64,000 bases of DNA from the NCBI GenBank assembly GCA_021307315.1, contig JAJSPD010000003.1:1116001-1180000 (forward strand), read 5' to 3'. The DNA is from Bisporella sp. PMI_857. Lineage: Eukaryota; Ascomycota; Leotiomycetes; Helotiales; Helotiaceae. Each line of letters opens with the position of its first letter. Position 1 is the stretch's first letter. Position numbers and translations under genes: made by a program. The notes under the pieces were generated by a model, which made no database searches, was not told the origin of the DNA, and saw only the letters and a program-made list of their open reading frames with translations. Of this stretch, positions 10,562 to 22,571 are shown piece after piece.

Positions 10562-13515
10562 CTAATGAATAACGTCACCTTCCTTATCGATTCCTTCTAG
10601 GCCCTCAAGAATGTCGCTACCACCAAGAAGTCCTGGACCACCAGAGCTAGCCAGGACCGACTTCTGACTTCCGGACCAAACTTCGTGGAATTTCACACTC
10701 TCATCACTGGAAGCAACGACAATGCAGCCTTCTTGAGATGTGCGGCTTAAGCATCTACCACCCTCTTTGCTTGTTTTGCTTTCATTCGGTCCGCCAGGAT
10801 ATGGGATGGCATATAGTGCCCGGTGCTCTCCCTCCCATGCTATTGCAGCAATCTGCTTGCAATCTGGCCATGAGAAAATTGCAATTCGATATGGATGATC
10901 TGGCTGTGCAAATCCGAACGTAGCACAAATTTCACGTCTTGTGGTAGACCATATCAATGAGGTGACTTGGGCAGCCACACTGATCGTGGCAAGACAAGCG
11001 CCAGATGAGGTATGGTAGAAATGAATGCACTTATCGTTACTTCCCCCTCCAGTCGCGATCAGGCCGTCTCGCCATGGGCAGAACGCTATGGCTTTGACCT
11101 AGGAGACTTAGTAACTTTTGGAGGGCATATGCAAAAAAAACATACAGCCGCGCCATGGACCCATTTTCTCATCTCAGCCCCAGGTGTGATTTCTTTTATC
11201 TGACTATCCCCTGTAAGGGCCCGAATACGCCTTATACCATCTGGGCCCAGGACGGCTTCTTCCTCACTACCTGGGTTGCAACTGATGCCGTCCAGCACGG
11301 TGTTGGTGTCAAACAAATAACACAGGTTATCATTGCCTCCAGTAGCAAAAGTGCTCCCGTCTTTGGAGAATGACAGTCCACAGATTTGCTGTGTGTGAAC
11401 GCATATCCGGAGGAGTAGTGTCGTAGACTGTTAAGACTTAGTATAAGAAAAAAATATATATAGTCAGACTCTTGATGGCTTAAGAACACATTCATGATGC
11501 CTCCTTAGATATTCGCAATATATGAGGCCCACTTACTCCTGACCAATGATCCCGAGCTACTTCCCAAGCCTCCGGCCATTCTACAGCATAGTAGTAGATA
11601 TTTCCTACTTCATCTCCAACAAGAAGGTCTTCTGTTTTAACGAGCATGCCCCTCATATTTGGGTTTCGGGACTTGCGAGCTTCCACAACAGGCCGCCATG
11701 TTATACACGCGACTGGGCAGAGCTGTTGGAGATGAAAACGTGGAGATAACCCTTCGTAGAGAGACATGAGGGAGACGGAGCCATCAGATCTGCCAAATGC
11801 AAGAATAGACTTGCAGCCTTGGGGAGATGAGAAGGCAAGGGAAGTTAGACTGTGGAGTCGTCAGATGATAAACTTGTAAAGGGTTTACAGAGGAGATAGA
11901 TAGGAACGGCAAATGGAGCAAAACCCAGAATACCTAGAACTATACAAGAGGGAGCAAACGTACTGGGGGCCTTGCTTGTCTCCATGTGCCAAGAGTCTTA
12001 CCCCTTGTAACTCAGACCATCCATACAACAATGAGCCTAAGCCAACAGCTAAAGTATGACAAGTGGGCGAATAAGCAAGGACCGAGCAATAGAAATCGTC
12101 TCGGAGACCTGGTGCATCTAGGACCTTAAACGGCGCAAATGGCAGGGTTCGGACTTCAGGAGGTGACGAAGGAGCCTCTATGCAAGATTAGAAATCATTT
12201 ACCAAAAGGTCAAAACAATCAAATTCTGGAGTCTATGATCGGCTTTCGCCGATACTGGAGATATCGCACATCTTCTCTTTCAGTGAAATTTGATTTGCCA
12301 CTGCAGATCGAAGGTGGCCAATTTCGCAGATCGAGAAAAGCACGACAAGACGAAAGATTATGTACCTTACTTACTCGTTTCTGGTCGACTAGTTATCCAC
12401 TTAGTCCCGTTCCAAAATGTTCGAGAATCGGTGTCCAGATTGTCTTTGCTCGACGTTCGAATCCTTTCTGATAGAGAATAGCGGTCTCGGAATTCAAAAA
12501 CTCGGGACACACGGTCCAGGCTGAGGGCTTGAGCCAGCCTTCCCTCATGCCTATCTGTATCAAATTCTGCCTTCGATATGGGCGGCGGGTTGGCAAATGA
12601 CGAGGTATACAACCGTGCATTGGTGCCGCTACCTAACACTCTGCCACGGCCATTTGGGACACCAGAAACTACTGGGGCTAAGCCACCAACAGCCCATACT
12701 GTACCCACGCTCACCTGTCTCTCACCATTTGGACCACTGGGTACACGTTGAAAAGAAAGCACACTAGCACCTAAAACGTATTTAGACAGCAAATGCAGAT
12801 TTTGTGAGTAGTCATTAGACATACCTCCTTCGCCACCACTTTGTCGGTTTGAACGCCGAAATTGTGGCTGACTCCTCTTTGGTGAAGGAAAAGGCGCTTT
12901 ACGTTGCGGGTCAAAAGCATCTAGGCTGACACTAGGATTACGAAGAAGTCTCTCCTCAGTAGATAGAGTCTGCGGATCTTTGTTGGCGTGAAAGCTTGAC
13001 GATGATTCATGCATCGGCTTCCGGGTTGGAAGAAATCTATCTGGAAGCTTGGACGATCCTATTGGGACCTCTAATCCCAAATTCGATTCCAACGCCTTTA
13101 AAGACGGCCTTCGACATGCGCTGGCCATCGTATTTCGCCTTCTTATTCTCGGCAAAGTCCTCGCTCCTGTAAAGGATTCAGGTCAGCACTCATAGCTTCA
13201 TGCTCAGCGAGTATGCAATGCAGGACGAGATGATTGAATGAATATACCTGATATTGGACTCGAATCACCCGAAGTGCCGTCTAGCTGGCATTTCAATGTC
13301 CAAAGCCATTTGCACCCGTCCTCTCGTCTTTGGCAATCGAAAGATAGCAGAGAATCATGGCCATAAATATCGCAATTATTAATTCTAGTAGTTTTCTTTC
13401 TGTATAAACTTGGAAATTCCGATACGTAACCAGAATCAGTCGAAGTCGGACGACCTGAGCCTAGGCGCCAACTATCGAACTTTTGGAGAAGAGAGTCCGA
13501 TGGCAAAGTCGACAT
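10562..13515 (-). CDS. AMA1: Cdc20/Fizzy-family APC/C activator, meiotic Ama1 type
   Basis: A WD40 substrate adaptor for the anaphase-promoting complex. The Ama1 branch acts in meiosis and sporulation. Exons on the minus strand: 13515-13248, 13166-12825, 12770-12375, 12177-11964, 11849-11537, 11427-11146 and 11098-10562, totalling 783 residues with every junction in phase. The N-terminus is disordered with 'DRFLPTRKP' (132-140) and 'EERLLRNPSVSLDAFDP'. A conserved 'GTVWAVGGLAP' precedes the propeller, which begins 'VLDAPGLRDDFYCSVLAYSP' near 354. Repeats include 'LLVGDEVGNIYYYAVEW', 'WVHGAAVKAIAFCPW' and 'CIVVASSDESVKFHEVW'. The protein ends in Ile-His, not the Ile-Arg tail by which Cdc20-family activators dock on the APC/C. 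The 12770-12825 intron keeps frame (54 nt). The 197-nt intron at 12178-12374 is the least certain. Confidence 0.85.
12771..12824 (-). other. Frame-preserving 54-nt intron in the APC/C activator gene
   Basis: GTATGT donor, TTTTAG acceptor, and CTAAT and TGACTAC inside. It has no stop and a length divisible by three, so retained transcripts would encode 18 extra residues between 'RQSGGEG' and 'GASVLSF'. The strong splice signals favour an intron. Confidence 0.65.
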
Positions 13516-14544
13516 ATCGATATCGGAAGCACAAGGTTGATCGAGACGAGGGTCTACGAGTTTAACGTTACTCCTCCAGCCAGATATAAATGCACGATTG
13601 ATATGAAAGCGAGGGCTGAGATCGATGACACGTCAACATCTGTGGTCAGGGACTGCTCAGCGGAATTGGAATACGCTCCCGTAAAGAATGTGAACTTCTG
13701 AGGAAACTCCCGTTGTGAGAGAGTAGTCTGCTGCACACTGATGCTGCGTATACTATATGTCCTCGTGCGTTAGTAATATTATGAGTGTTAATAATCGTTC
13801 ATATCTTGCAACGATGAGGGAAGCAAAGGAAGAAAAGAAAGAAAAGAAAGAAAAGAGAAGACATTTAAGAGACATGACCGATCACGCAGAATGCTGTGCT
13901 GAATATTGCTTTGAGGGAAGGAAGCGACTGAACTCGCCGCTACCCTTTAGATATAGTCCGCCTCCAGGGTTGGACCAACAGCGGTATCACTCAAAGAAAA
14001 GAAGATGATCAGGCTTTGCCCCTAATTTAATAGATATAATCCGTCTCAACAGAGCGGCTAGAAATCATTTTTAAAATTCTTTGAGTGTAACGAATTGTGC
14101 TAATGTTGAAACAAAGAGGCGCTGCATCAAACACCTGCAGACCTGCTGGTTATTCGGATGAGCAGTGACTGTAGAGGAGAGAGTTCGCTCAACATCGAGT
14201 TCTTACTCAAGAGCGCCAACCAGAGTAATTAAGATGAGCGTAGGTCGAATTAATCAAAGATCTTGCAGTGATTTCTCCCTATAATCATTCGATGATCGTT
14301 GATATTGAGGATAAATATTACCGTGCTTAGTCATATACGCATGACTCAACCTTCGGCACTCCTTCTTGACGTCTTGACTCGTGAAGCTCAACGTCAGCCT
14401 CCCCAAATCAGGCTACGTTCATGCTGCAGACAGTTTTTGATCACTCTCGGTGGGCGAACTCGTTACTCCTTCTCCAGTAAGATTGATATAATCTTGAGTA
14501 TGGCGAGTGTATGAATTCAGCCTGCCTGTCCATTGAGAGAATTT
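13516..14544. other. Intergenic with purine tract
   Basis: About 1 kb between divergent genes (APC/C activator and BET4). A (GAAAA/GAAA) purine tract lies at about 13821-13860. The small frame 13757-14008 that spans it has low-complexity Lys/Glu content and is rejected as a gene. Confidence 0.5.
13821..13860 (+). repeat. GAAA/GAAAA purine microsatellite
   Basis: An imperfect run of GAAAA and GAAA units on the plus strand, about 40 nt, in the divergent intergenic region. Possibly a nucleosome-poor promoter tract for either flanking gene. Confidence 0.7.
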
Positions 14545-15858
14545 ATGCTGACCAAGACACAGCACAATGTGCCACGTCCTGCCACGACCGAGCTCAAAAC
14601 AGAACAAACGCGATTAAAGGAACAAAAGCAAATAGATGAGTACAAGGCACTTGTGGACTTGATAGAAGTAAAGGTAGGAATTGATATGAACGAAAATTAA
14701 TCACTGCTAAACTCACTAGATTGCTGAGCGCCAATACACCCTCGAGGTCCTCGAACTTACCTCGAAGCTTCTGGCGAAAAATCCTGAATACTATACCATA
14801 TGGAACGTCCGCAGGCGTTTGCTAATCTATGGATTATTCTCCAAACCCTCGGTTTTATCATCGCCCTCGACGGAGTCACAGAATACTTCTCAGACCGTCA
14901 CTACCACAGTCTCTTCCGACGCTTTTTCCTCCTCTACTACCAACTCTACTACGGCTTCGAAGGCGATCCAGCCCAACCTCTCCTTCCCAATTCCTGGGAA
15001 GAATGGTACAATTCTTGAACTAATTGAGGCTGATCTGGACTTTATCTTTCCATTAATGATACAATATCCCAAGTGCTATTGGATATGGAACTACAGGCTC
15101 TGGCTGTTGAAGGAAGGCAAAGCCAGGCTAGAACCACAAGTAGCAAGAGAGCTATGGAGTCGTGAGCTTACTCTCGTGGGCAAGATGTTGACTAGAGATA
15201 GCCGGAACTTTCATGGATGGGGATACAGGAGAATAGTGATATCAGAATTGGAAAGCTCCGATCTAAACGGCGCTAGCATGGCAGAGTCGGAATTTGAGTA
15301 CACAACCAAAATGATAAAGGCAAATTTGTCAAATTTCTCCGCCTGGCATAATCGTAGCAAATTGATTCCACGAATATTAAACGAGCGGAATGCTGATAAT
15401 GCCACTAGGCGGAAGTTTTTGGATGACGGTATGATATCTTTTCTTTTTACAGTACATCTGCCACTGACACATTATTAGAGTTCGAGTTCATTACGGAAGC
15501 TATATATACAGATGCGTATCCATATGCGCAATCTGTTTGGTTCTATCACCAATTCCTAATGTCCACCTTAATCGAGCCGCTTGGACATGCAATAATTACT
15601 CCCAGCTTTACCCAAAATGACCGAGTTCAATATATATCAGACCAACTTAATAGTTTAAAGGAGATGCTGGATGGTGCTGAAGATTGCAAATGGATTTATA
15701 ATGCATTGCTGGAATACACAATGGCGATATGTCAAATCGAAGAACGCGAGCCTAGCGAAGATGAGAAGCAGGATTTTGTGTCCTGGCTTTCGGAGTTGAG
15801 GAAACTAGATCCTCTTCATAAGGGAAGATGGGATGATCTGGGCAAGAATGATCATTGA
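14545..15858 (+). CDS. BET4: Geranylgeranyltransferase type II (Rab) alpha subunit
   Basis: Alpha subunit of Rab geranylgeranyltransferase, which with its beta subunit and Rab escort protein prenylates C-terminal Cys of Ypt/Rab GTPases in the cytosol. Exons 14545-14673, 14720-15428 and 15479-15858 give 405 residues. Introns are 46 and 50 nt with GTAGGA and GTATGA donors and TAG acceptors. Five PFTA repeats are readable: 'NPEYYTIWNVRRRLL' (64-78), 'YPKCYWIWNYRLWLL', 'SRNFHGWGYRRIVI', 'LSNFSAWHNRSKLI' and 'AYPYAQSVWFYHQFL'. A Ser/Thr-rich insertion of about 35 residues separates repeats one and two. The C-terminus 'LRKLDPLHKGRWDDLG' fits the family. The start ATG at 14545 gives 'MLTKTQHNVPRPATTELKTE', matching the usual N-terminal 'HGVPR' region. 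Confidence 0.9.
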
Positions 15859-17177
15859 GGCATAACCATAGAATGCAGCAGACAATGACATGATTCGCCT
15901 TGACGATTCGACAATTGAAGTACATTGCAAACTGACAGCAATTTATCCGGCCATTGTCGGTCAGTTAACACTATCTCCGTACAGCCAGCATCACTGAATT
16001 AAATGAAACATTTTGATGATCATACCATCAACAACTATCCAACAGCTTGCCTAGAAGATCCTCAATAGCAATGCACCGAGGCCCTTAGCGCATCTCTACT
16101 CGCACTCCACGTCTATGTACAGTGCTTGCCTTTTATAGGTGAGTACTACCACAGAATACAACCTACATATTTATTGGATTCTGGCAAGGATATTTCATTT
16201 GAGCATACAGATCGAGGTTGATGCCAAAGCGTATCTATGAAACATATCGTTCCTTCCTTCGTAGGTAAGGCCTAAGCGGAAGAACATACATCATCCTAAC
16301 TCGTTCATTCTTTATTTCTTTACGGAAATATGTATTATGTTTCATATATCATATCTTGTATCAAGCTATGATATGAGATAAAGTCAAATAGCATTAGACT
16401 TGTCTACCCTCACCAACTTCTATTCAATGATCTTACTGCGGATTGGCTAAGCTGCGCTACTTGCAAAATCGCAAGACTCAAAATTGGCTAACCACTGAGC
16501 AAGGTACACTTCACAGCCGAAGATCAGCATCAATTTTACCAAAGTCCATGAAACTGCTACTACAACGTATCAGTCTTCGAGGTCATGGAGATGTTGGGTA
16601 TACTTTTTATCCCTTTTGTTTATTAGGAATTGTATTATCCGAATTATTCAATATCTTCTTTAGTGTGATTTAAATTTTTATTTCAAAAACTTTACCGAGT
16701 CTGAAGTGATTGTTACCTGAGTTGATATTGCCATTCACAAATAAAGTTGGCAATGGTTGTACCCATGCACCGTGTTGATTGTGAATAATGGTTTGCTTAT
16801 TTATTTGAGATACCTATTCTTATGTTTGCCTCACTGTTCTCATGCTTGAATCAATATTCGATTCTGAGAAGAGGCAGGCTCAGGCATATAGTGGTAGGAG
16901 AGGGTGTTCTATATTCATGGCCATTCTCGAAAGAACACCTGCAGCGATGTCGAGGCTGAGGTAGTCACCTCGCTGCTTGATTCTAGGGTATTTAGGCTTT
17001 CATATTAGGCCATGAATCATCATTCCTACTTGCGGTGACCGCGTTCTAGGGATATTAAAGCGCGTGTTGAATTGCAAAATAACCGGTGATCTCTAGACCT
17101 CGACATTAAACAAGCATTTTACCTTCAAGAAGCACTAATACCTAGCGCGAAGGAATATTTAAATATAGGCTTTTAAT
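15859..17177. other. Intergenic, no gene seen
   Basis: 1.3 kb, AT-rich with many TATAT runs. The frame at 16443-16673 has no features. It would hold the BET4 3' end and the promoter of the orphan gene at 17178. Confidence 0.5.
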
Positions 17178-19050
17178 ATGGCTGACCAGCTCACACCTCC
17201 GCTGATATTTACACTTGATAAGGACAAACCCCCATGCCGACCGTTCAACTACATTGAGTTGGCTTACCTCCCTAACGGCAAGTATCTCACTAGAAAAGAA
17301 AGAGGTCTGTATGCTAGATGCTATCGTTGTAAGTCCACCACAACTTTGTAACAGGTCGTAGAGCATTCCATGTTTATCAATTTCTCCTATTTTTGACATT
17401 TGGTTGGGCTTTTCCTCCCATGCTTTGAACTCATTTTACCGGGATAAATTACCACTGATCGCATACTCTAGTTGATACCTATGTCGACGGGTTAAACATT
17501 AGGCAACCGGGTGAAGAAGTACTAACGCCAGAACGCTTTGAGGAATTACTGAAAAATGGTATCTGGACGAAACATTTCGGAAGCAGGTGCCAACCAACCA
17601 CAGGCCGTAGTGCTTTTCGGTTTTATAACAATGGGAAGAGGGATATGATGTATCTCTACCGTGCAAGCGATGAGAGAAAAGTAAGCCCCATTATATCACG
17701 ATGTTGCCTGCTCAAGACAAACTGACTATTTCTCAGTACGACGATGATGTACGTTTAGCTGAGAAGAGGGGAGTAGCACCGCCAGACCCCCCTCTATCTT
17801 CGGCTGTATGTATGGCCTGACTTCACACAGCCCTCCTTCTTGCCCCTCTAACCATGGTCCAATTTCTGCAACTAACTTGTGCCAGGAATACGCTCCAGAA
17901 AAAAATAGAAGAGACTTGTCTTCTAGAGACAAACCGAAATCTTTCGTGAAGCCGATCACATATCCTCGCTACATAGCGGCAGGCCCAATGGGGGAGGACG
18001 ATATATCGACAAAATCGGTAATACCGCAAGAGGGACTGTAAACAATTATATATAAGGTGCTTTGGAAGATGAGGATCGTGATCCTGGAGCTCTTGAAGAA
18101 GCCGACTTTCTGGGTGATGGCTTCAAAGCACATGATCTCGGAGACGTTTATTGCGGTGACTTCCGCTTTGAACAATGGCACAAACAAGAGGATCATGATA
18201 CTACTACCCAGTACATGGAGACGCGCTTCGATCCTAACCTTAGTGCCACGATTAGCAACAGCTATCATGAGGGTGCTTATGGTATTGTCAAAGAAGAGCC
18301 CAATGCCTATCTTCCCGTAATGTATGAACAGTATAGCCCCAAGGAGAAGAGCAACAAGCGAAACTTTCTTGTTCAACATACCAGAGTCCCATCTGAATAT
18401 CATGACCATCTTCAATGTGGACTTAATACGATTGACGGCATGAGGGAACTAACGCCGAAGCTGGATACGTAAAGCAGGAATCAGCTCTTGCACCACAACG
18501 CAAATGTGACCACGAATTCGACAGCATGCTCAAGCAGGACTGGGATCGTCGGTATGGAGCAGGCATAATCAGCGGGACAGTAACTCCAGCTAAGACCAAG
18601 GAAATGCGACTTGCTTCTGGACAAATTTCCTCCCTAGGACCCACTACCAAACGTAGGCAGAACCACCACCAATTCTATCTTCAACAAAAACCAGCTCCAA
18701 ATCGTAATATTGTATTGCCGTGTAAGAATCTGAGGACCAAGTCTTTCAGATATAAGACGGCCTACGTACCACAACGGCGCAGAACCATGACTACCATGCC
18801 TTCCAGCCAACGCAATAATGTCACAGTCTCGATTAGGCCTACGGTACCCACGGCACAGGGCATGGCAGCATGCCACACTACGGACAAGAGTTTTATGGAC
18901 TTCCAACTAAAGCCCAGAAATATCGAAGGAAAATGGTGGACAGTCAGTTGGTCAAGAGGGAAAAGAGGCAAGTTCTTTGTCGAAAGCCGTTCCAGCGGCG
19001 AAGAAACTTACTGGAAGCGGTACTGCACACGAACCTTTCGATTTGGATAG
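17178..19050 (+). CDS. Orphan hypothetical protein, six exons
   Basis: I do not recognise this protein. Model: exons 17178-17328, 17472-17680, 17737-17805, 17886-18017, 18074-18416 and 18461-19050, in phase throughout, giving 497 residues. The first three introns have clean GTAAGT, GTAAGC and GTATGT donors. The fourth (18018-18073, GTAATA donor, acceptor GATGAG) and fifth (18417-18460, weak GTGGAC donor but perfect branch ACTAAC before GAAG) are less sure. The N-terminal part is 'MADQLTPPLIFTLDKDKPP' and then 'DTYVDGLNIRQPGEEVLTPE'. The middle is acidic ('DPGALEEADFLGDGF'). The C-terminus is strongly basic and ends 'SSGEETYWKRYCTRTFRFG'. There is no signal peptide or membrane segment. A nuclear role is possible but is only a guess. 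A frameshifted pseudogene is the alternative. Confidence 0.5.
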
Positions 19051-19753
19051 CGACTAAGTGACTGACCAGGAATATGGTGTAAGTAGGCCTCAGGGTGCCG
19101 GAGTAATGTTTTGGTCGTAGAAGACCGGTCGTTTTTCGGCGTGGCTGCGTTATAACCTCTGAACAGCGGGCTAGAAAGGATATTTAAAGATACCAGGTTA
19201 TTGGGAGTTATGGAGCGTGCGGTTTCTGAGCATGGTTTCTCAGCGGCACGAGAGTATGCCAACTCTGTATATACGCACTGTGCGTATGATAGTTTGTACA
19301 AGTAATTTATCGGTGCCATGGAGCTCGTCACCCTTAGAACAACCTTAATATGTCGGTGCGTCTAAGAAGCTTTTCGAGGGCTTGTGCATTGAATCTGCCT
19401 TCACATACGTCTTGAAATACACTTCTGGAAGGATAGTCTACGGTGAAAATTCCATTGCGTTCTATTCAATTTTCTATGGCCTTCTTCTTATATATTCGCT
19501 GTCTCCTTGATTCAGGATGCCCATGCTGCTCTATCGGCTGTCTTCTTGGCGGTATCTCTTCTATGATCTTCAAGTCTATCCTCTGTAACCAGTCTCGCAA
19601 TCTATTGAACTTCTGAGATCCTTCTATGGTTGTCCCGCCGCATTCTTAATGTCATCCGCCATCTGAGTAGTATTTATCGTCTATGGTGTATTTGCAGGAT
19701 CAAAGCAGTTTTTACGTTCTATGTTTCCATCGCACGTGATTGATTGACAATCG
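19051..19753. other. Convergent intergenic, no gene seen
   Basis: 0.7 kb between the orphan gene and the F-box gene 3' ends. Short pyrimidine-rich stretches only. Confidence 0.5.
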
Positions 19754-21041
19754 TCAGTCACCATCATCTTCTGTTGCATCATTATCTTCTGTCTCATAAT
19801 CATCGGTCTCATCCTCTTCTAGCTCTTCCTCCTCTTGGCCTTCGTCTTCTAGCTCCGCAGCAGTGGTACAGAGAACGAGGGGTGCGGTACACGCCTCCAC
19901 CAACCTTTTTGGAAGAGGCTTCTTCCCCTCTGGTACCACTAACTGCTTCAGATTCCTTGCAAAAATATCTTTCTTCTCGATTGTATAGCATAAAAGTTCA
20001 GTCAAATCTTCATCCACGCCAACATCGTTGAGGAAAGTCAGGGTCTCCAGGTTCGGTGGAAAGGCTACAGATGAAAGTCCAGAGGCACCAAACAGTTGGT
20101 AGTCACGCAACTCGAGGGATGTGACAGCCTCGAATTCTCTAAGCTTGAGCGGATCTTTCGCTTTGATGGTTGGGAAATCTATAGATATTGTCTCTAGAGA
20201 GTGCATGGCAGACTGGAAAGCCAAAATAAAATCATTAAGATCTTCCGGAGTTTCCTCAAGCGGTGGCGATGGATCTTCGAGCTGCGTCATGGAAATCTCT
20301 TTGAGAGCTTCAGGAAATAGTAGTAGCTCAGTCAAGCCATCATCGTTGATATCGCACTCTATCAAATGAAGTTCCCTGAGTGGTGTCTCGGAGGGGAGTT
20401 CAAGGCTTTCGAATCCGCGTTGGTCGAGCTTTGCTCTTCGAATGGTTAAACTTTCCAGCGCTGGATGGCTAAAGATATGGATATTTTCCTGGAGATCCCA
20501 GTAGCCATCGTCTTCGCACTGATAAAATAATGTGCCTAATTACCTTCAGCATGAAATATTATGATATCGGAATTGAAGGATACTTACATGCTTTCAAACA
20601 AGCCAAAGCAAACGGATCGTTGAGAAGTATCCCAATACCATGGCACAGCTTCTCAGGGACTGAAAGAATCAGGCTTTCCAGATTTGACATAGCAGCCAAG
20701 GCGTGCGAGAAGTTGTCAATCCTTGATGAATGGTCTGTAAGATGCAAGACCTCCTCTAGCTCCTCACTGGGGTACTCGAGCCTAACATTTTGAATCAGGG
20801 AGCCTCGTCGTGGTCGAGCAATGAGTGATGCAGAAAAAGCCACGTGATGTTTAGGCTGGGCGAAGGATATGGATTTATATAGCACAGGATCGGCAACGGT
20901 ATTGATGCTCCGGTTGACTAGGCATAAATGATAAATGTCGCGCTGGCCCAGGTATTCAATGATTTGCAAGAGGATATTCTCTGGTATGCTGCCCAGTACT
21001 GGACTGGCAGCTGCGATACTCATCTGTGCTGCTTCACCCAT
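19754..21041 (-). CDS. F-box protein with LRR-like region and acidic tail
   Basis: F-box proteins recruit substrates to SCF ubiquitin ligases through Skp1. The start ATG at 21041 gives an N-terminal F-box, 'GSIPENILLQIIEYLGQRDI' (17-36) followed by 'LCLVNRSINTVADPVLYKSI'. Exon 1 is 21041-20588 with a GTAAGT donor. Exon 2 is best taken from 20511 (acceptor GCGAAG), the only nearby AG that keeps frame, giving 403 residues. Downstream, segments such as 'PLRELHLIECDINDDGLTEL' and 'FPPNLETLTFLNDVGVDEDL' look like degenerate leucine-rich repeats. The last 35 residues are almost all Asp and Glu. The substrate is unknown. F-box plus LRR-like genes are numerous in filamentous fungi. Confidence 0.8.
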
Positions 21042-21584
21042 GCAGATATAAACGTGTCCCGATGGTTAAATGTGTGAGAGAGCAGTTGCAAACGGATGAA
21101 GTATTTTATGTTTTGGTGCGACAACAGCTGAGTCTCGCCACTATGGAACGACGCTAAGGGTTTGGAGCGAACCACGTGATTTGAGTGGTGTTTGATCTAG
21201 TTGCTTCTTTCACTACTTAAAAAGAAAGAAACGTTCAAAGAATGCTTACCCATCATCCTTAGATAGCCGCTTACATAATTTAGTTGTATCTTTAGTTAAC
21301 TTAACTAGCTGTATGACAAACACCTTTACAACACCAAAAATAGGCATGATGGGGTAATAAGCGAACCCCGCAACGGCAAGAGCGGGGCATATGGGTGTCC
21401 CGAAGTGCTGGAATAATGGCTGATGCTTCACATGAATTGGCTAGGTATATTTGGGCTTAGAAACTGTGTTTTTATCCCTCCATCTAATAGACCAGTCTCC
21501 TTTCGGATGGCTAGACTCTACAACCTTTCTTAGCAACACAGCCTCGCACTTCCTTCTCTTCTCAAGCTTGTCCCCATTAGCCGT
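21042..21584. other. Intergenic, no gene seen
   Basis: Holds the F-box promoter side and the 3' side of the gene at 21585. CACGTGATT-type E-box motifs occur at about 21173-21181; their relevance is unknown. Confidence 0.45.
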
Positions 21585-22289
21585 TTAAATAACAAAACCA
21601 AATGCCACGCCTCTCCGTGCAGCACATCTAACCATTTCCCTCTCATTCGCTCTCCGTTGGCCTTCTCTTCTCTTCCGCAGCATCTCCTCAGTCTCTTCAA
21701 TTCTCTCTGCACGTCCTTTCTCTCCACCAACTCCTCCGGTAACTTCAGAGACATCCTGAGGTGGCCGCATCCTCGTTCCGCTTCTAATTGACGTCCGCAC
21801 TAACATGTCTCCCTCCACCAACTCATAATCGGGAAGTGGTTCTGAGTCAGGTCGATTTATCATATCGACGTTCTTCCACTCCGCTCTATCTTTCTTCCTC
21901 CCAAACACTTTCTAGGGATCATGTCGATCTCCAAACGTCGCAATCTCCGCTGCGGTGCCAGGAACAAGAATGCGAGGATCACCTTTCACCTTTTTGGATG
22001 CTCCATTAGTACTCCTTAATAATGACTCCTGAGTCCCGTTGAGTAGAGAGACAAATATGCTTCCGATTTCTTGGTCGATCTTGTCCGGTTTCTCGTTCCT
22101 GCATTTTGACGAGTAGTATTTGACTGGAGTTGCGGTTGTATTTGGGCCTGCGTGAGACTTGCGAGTACCTTCAAATATTGATAAGCGGTAAACAAACAAG
22201 GCAAGTGAGGAGAGCAGACTAATAATCCTTCCGCAGGAATGGCAATAGGGAGTAGATTCTCCACCAGGGATGATGTGGTGGTGTTGCAT
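21585..22289 (-). pseudogene. Small Cys-motif protein gene interrupted by an in-frame TAG
   Basis: One minus-strand frame reads through from 22289 to 21585 except for a single TAG at 21912-21914. Before it: 'IIPGGESTPYCHSCGRIIS' and 'KPDKIDQEIGSIFVSLLNG', ending 'TFGDRHDP'. After it, in the same frame: 'KVFGRKKDRAEWKNVDM' and 'GGVGGEKGRAERIEETEEML'. Coding character is equally good on both sides, so this looks like a point nonsense change (GAG to TAG would fit). A stretch at about 22148-22198 could be a 51-nt frame-preserving intron. From memory, related fungal proteins carry a C-x3-C where this one has 'KYYSSKC', so one Cys may also be lost. The start is the ATG at 22289. A functional truncated protein, or a sequencing error, cannot be excluded. 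Confidence 0.55.
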
Positions 22290-22571
22290 GAGCTGATTCT
22301 TGTTCCATAACCTTTTTGGTGTAAACACTACGTCCCCCTATAAAATCTAGATGAGGAGCCTCTCTTCTCATCTTATTTTTCCATTTAGAACAAAACCTTA
22401 ATTTTATCTTTTTTATTACAAATCATCACTATCTGTCAAGCGTAGAATTATAAAGATGTTGGGATAACTTCACATTTGGACTGCCGAGCTTCGGCATTTT
22501 GTGGTTTAGGCGATAGTATATACGCTCACTGGAAAAATCATCCATCTTTTCTGCCCTATCACGTAGAAGCA

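Noticed and set aside
12188..12374. Possible extra internal exon in the APC/C activator gene (about 25 open codons)
   Set aside because: No donor keeps frame; a single 197-nt intron gives a good junction between exons three and four.
13757..14008. Short Lys/Glu-rich frame
   Set aside because: Low complexity created by the purine microsatellite.
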